64,000 nt of DNA from Phycisphaerales bacterium UBA5793 (GTDB lineage: Bacteria; Planctomycetota; Phycisphaerae; Phycisphaerales; UBA5793): the NCBI GenBank assembly GCA_002418285.1, contig DIDT01000034.1:1-64000 (forward strand), given 5' to 3'. The position numbers were made by a program, and so were the translations under genes. Shown piece after piece: positions 61,435 to 64,000 of this stretch; within the stretch, counting starts at the first letter, position 1, and every line of letters starts with the position of its first letter. The notes under the pieces are model-generated. The model was not told the DNA's origin. It did not search any database and worked only from the letters and a program-made list of their open reading frames with translations.

Positions 61435-64000
61435 ATGCCTGTCATCAATCTGGAACGGGTCGTGGTCATCGTCGCCACATTGCTTTGTGCGATCAGACCG
61501 ACGATGGCCATCGCAATCGGCGTTGGTCATTTTCGAGCAACACATCTGCGATGCGAGTACCTGGGTGATCCGCTTGGCATCGAAGAACCGCTGCCGCGAC
61601 TGGGATGGATCGTCCAGTCGGACCGGCGGGTTGAAAAGCAGTCGGCGTATCGCATTCTTGTCGCATCGACGCTTGGGCGACTGGCGCTCGAAGATGGAGA
61701 TCTGTGGGACTCGGGTCGGGTTGAATCAGACGAGACAACGCACATCGTATATGGCGGCAGGCCACTGGCTTCACGCCAGCAGTGTTTCTGGAAGGTGATG
61801 AGTTGGGATCGCGACGGCGCCGCCGGACCCTGGAGCGAGCCGGCTCGATGGGAGATGGGGCTGCTGTCGTCGGACGACTGGAGTGCGCAGTGGATTGATG
61901 TGCGGCCGGTTCAGGTCGGCATTGAGATCGTCGCGGCAACGTACTGCACTCTTGATGGCGCAGTCCGCAGGGATGTCATGGCAAGCGTCGCCGCGCGACT
62001 GGCCCGAGGTGAGTCCATCGTTGCGAGCAACGAAGCCCTCGGGGGCGATCCCGCGCGCGATGTGCTCAAACACCTGGTGATTGATTACCGATGCGATGGC
62101 GTCCTGCTGCACGCCGACGTGCCCGAGAACGGCACGGCGATGCTGGCGCAGACGCGCTGGCCGTATCTGCGCAAGGCGTTTGCGGCGGAAAAGAAGGTGC
62201 GACAAGCCCGCCTGTACGTGACCGCACTGGGCATGTATGAAATGTACCTCAATGGAGAGCGCATCGGCGACCAACATCTCGCGCCGGGCTGGACCGATTA
62301 TCGCCAGCGCGTGAACTACCAGGTCTACGACGTCACGGACCAGATCAACCGCGGCGGCAATGTGCTCGGGGCGATCGTGGGGCCCGGCTGGTTTAGTGGT
62401 CGGGCGGGGTTGTTTCATCTGCGCGAGTTCTACGGTAAGACGCCGGCCCTGCTGGCTCAACTCGAGATCACCTACTCTGACGGCTCAATAGCGCGGATCG
62501 CCTCGGATGACTCGTGGCAATACCACGCGGGCCCGCTGCTCGGCGCGGATCTCATGGATGGCGATATCTACGACGCTCGTGCGGAGATCGACCACTGGTC
62601 TGCGACAAGTTCGAGTGAAGTCGGATGGAAGGGCGTGACGGCCCGTGCGGAGTCCCGCAATCTCGAGGCCAGCATTGACCAGCCGGTGCGCGTGCTACGT
62701 GAGTTACCGACACAGGTACTTACGGCACCCAGTCCCGGCGCCTGGACGTTTGATCTGGGCCAGAACATGGTGGGTGTGGTGCGGCTCAAGGTGAGCGAAC
62801 CCGCGGGCACGGTGATCACCATCCGCCACGGCGAGATGCTCAATCCGGATGGCGCGATCTACACCGCCAATCTGCGCGGCGCTGCGGCGACGGACACGTA
62901 CATCTGCAAGGGTGGCGGCGAAGAGTGGCAGCCTGCGTTTACGTACCATGGATTTCGATACGTCGAGGTCAGGGGACTCTCGAGCAAACCCGGGCTCGAC
63001 GCGATCACCGGAATCGTGCTTGGCAGCGACCTGCCGCCGACCGGCACGTTCGAGTGCTCCGACGCGGATCTCAATCAACTGCAATCCAACATCGTCTGGG
63101 GTTTGCGCGGCAACTACGTGAGCATTCCCACTGACTGCCCGCAGCGCGATGAGCGGATGGGCTGGATGGCCGACACGCAGGTTTTCGCACCCACTGCGAC
63201 GTACAACGTCGACATCGCAGCGTTCATGAGCAAGTGGATGATCGATGTCGATGATGCGCAGCGTGAGGATGGGGCGCATTCTGATGTCGCGCCGGCGATG
63301 AAGGGACTCAACTACGGCACACCGGCCTGGGCAGACGCCGGGACCATCGTGCCGTGGACGATCTACCAGATGTATGGCGACACGCGCCTTCTCGAGCGCC
63401 ACATTGATTCGATGATGCGCTGGGTGCAGTGGTGCAAAGCCAACAGCACGGATCTCATCCGCGATCATGCGCGTGGCAATGACTATGGCGACTGGCTCTC
63501 GATCGGCGCTGACACACCCAAGGACCTCATCGGCACCGCTTACTTCGCTCGCTCGACGCAGATCGTGGCCGAGGCGCTGCATGTGCTTGGTCGTGAGGAC
63601 GAGTCTCAGCAGTACCGCCGGCTCTTTGAGGACATTCGCCGAGCGTTCATCGCGCGATACGTTGATGCAGCGGGGCACGTGCAGGGTGAAACGCAGTGTG
63701 GCTACGTGCTTGCGTTGCGATTTCAGCTTCTGCCTGAGGAGGTGCGCCCCGTGGCCATGAGTCATCTCGTGGCGGACATCGAAGCCAGAGGCTGGCGTCT
63801 TTCGACGGGGTTCGTCGGCGTCGGTCTTCTGTTGTCGACGCTCGAGGAGATCGGCCGCACTGATGTCGCATGGCGATTGCTCATGCAGGATGCGTTTCCA
63901 TCATGGTTGTTTTCCGTCAAGCACGGCGCCACGACGATCTGGGAGCGATGGAACGGCTGGACACCTGAGACCGGTGTTCATCCCGACGCCAGCATGAACT
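61435..64000 (+). CDS. Alpha-L-rhamnosidase, GH78, secreted (3' end outside window)
   Basis: An open frame from ATG at 61435 runs to base 64000 (855 codons) without a stop. A signal peptide (ERVVVIVATLLCAIRPTMA) is followed by the GH78 N-terminal domain (HLRCEYLGDPLGIEEPLPRLGW, QSAYRILVAS). A ~80-residue insert then has ATYCTLDG and SNEALGGDPARDVLKHLVIDY, a separate small domain seen in other hydrolases. Then APLLRK-like RWPYLRKAFAAEKKVRQARLYVTALGMYEMYLNGERIGDQHLAPGWTDY. The catalytic (alpha/alpha)6 domain has TDCPQRDERMGWMADTQVF (acid residues), NDYGDWLSIGADTP and TTIWERWNGWTP. It removes terminal rhamnose from plant or bacterial glycans. Confidence 0.92.
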   Translation, partial: MPVINLERVVVIVATLLCAIRPTMAIAIGVGHFRATHLRCEYLGDPLGIEEPLPRLGWIVQSDRRVEKQSAYRILVASTLGRLALEDGDLWDSGRVESDETTHIVYGGRPLASRQQCFWKVMSWDRDGAAGPWSEPARWEMGLLSSDDWSAQWIDVRPVQVGIEIVAATYCTLDGAVRRDVMASVAARLARGESIVASNEALGGDPARDVLKHLVIDYRCDGVLLHADVPENGTAMLAQTRWPYLRKAFAAEKKVRQARLYVTALGMYEMYLNGERIGDQHLAPGWTDYRQRVNYQVYDVTDQINRGGNVLGAIVGPGWFSGRAGLFHLREFYGKTPALLAQLEITYSDGSIARIASDDSWQYHAGPLLGADLMDGDIYDARAEIDHWSATSSSEVGWKGVTARAESRNLEASIDQPVRVLRELPTQVLTAPSPGAWTFDLGQNMVGVVRLKVSEPAGTVITIRHGEMLNPDGAIYTANLRGAAATDTYICKGGGEEWQPAFTYHGFRYVEVRGLSSKPGLDAITGIVLGSDLPPTGTFECSDADLNQLQSNIVWGLRGNYVSIPTDCPQRDERMGWMADTQVFAPTATYNVDIAAFMSKWMIDVDDAQREDGAHSDVAPAMKGLNYGTPAWADAGTIVPWTIYQMYGDTRLLERHIDSMMRWVQWCKANSTDLIRDHARGNDYGDWLSIGADTPKDLIGTAYFARSTQIVAEALHVLGREDESQQYRRLFEDIRRAFIARYVDAAGHVQGETQCGYVLALRFQLLPEEVRPVAMSHLVADIEARGWRLSTGFVGVGLLLSTLEEIGRTDVAWRLLMQDAFPSWLFSVKHGATTIWERWNGWTPETGVHPDASMN

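Noticed and set aside
1..64000. tRNA, rRNA, CRISPR, insertion sequence or prophage
   Set aside because: No direct-repeat arrays, transposase or integrase motifs, or rRNA/tRNA-like segments were seen by eye. A covariance-model scan would be needed to exclude a tRNA.

Overview
The window looks like chromosomal DNA from a planctomycete, most likely of the Phycisphaerae. This is inferred from gene families, not from a marker gene. The DNA is GC-rich. It has eight secreted 'WRGP'-type PQQ-like beta-propeller proteins, and one of them carries the N-terminal domain common in planctomycete propeller proteins (LVGYFTRTG... PGMGTFTARV...YAGTW). It also has HAF-repeat secreted proteins, a PEP-CTERM-tailed spondin-like protein, an ECF sigma factor with a ZAS anti-sigma partner, and TonB/ExbBD energisation, which implies a double-membrane envelope. 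I saw no rRNA, tRNA, CRISPR array, transposase or integrase.

Left part (1-16.6 kb): a minus-strand run of secreted HAF-repeat and glycosidase-like proteins (1-5264), then a 1.07 kb gap. Next come two tandem paralogous secreted proteins (6336-8634), each with its own promoter-like block and terminator. They are followed by an ECF sigma/anti-sigma pair (8811-9670) and the PEP-CTERM spondin-like protein (9776-10621). On the minus strand, 10716-15437 is one uninterrupted frame joining a complete MsbA-type ABC exporter to a secretin through a proline-rich linker and one hydrophobic segment. It is the most unusual gene in the window. A queuosine-precursor transporter lies upstream, divergent from it.

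Central plus-strand block (16.6-55.3 kb): a 1276-residue fused M14 carboxypeptidase and S9 prolyl-oligopeptidase-type protease, a helical secreted protein, ExbB-ExbD-TonB with overlapping ends, three tandem propeller paralogues, a TonB-dependent receptor, two more propeller proteins, a DUF3311 subunit and a sodium:solute symporter. A carboxylate-reduction set follows (EhpF-like adenylating enzyme, LuxC/EhpG-like acyl reductase, iron-dependent alcohol dehydrogenase), then a propeller lipoprotein. After it come a HemW-like radical SAM protein, a GT4 glycosyltransferase, a hot-dog thioesterase, an EamA-type protein, a PaaK-like ligase, a chorismate-lyase-like protein, a flavin oxidoreductase, a LolD-like ATPase with a large FtsX-type permease, and two more propeller proteins. 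Many junctions overlap by 4 bases (ATGA, GTGA, TTGA), so much of this block is probably co-transcribed. A working inference is that it imports an organic substrate through the outer membrane (receptor + TonB) and inner membrane (symporter), reduces or activates carboxylates, and makes and exports a small aromatic product.

Right part (55.2-64 kb): minus-strand zinc alcohol dehydrogenase (its 3' end overlaps the convergent propeller gene by 89 bases), SRPBCC protein and small membrane protein; then a helical secreted protein, another secreted protein, an O-methyltransferase, a third protein with the cysteine-bearing C-terminal domain of the tandem pair, and the first 855 codons of a secreted GH78 alpha-L-rhamnosidase that runs off the window.
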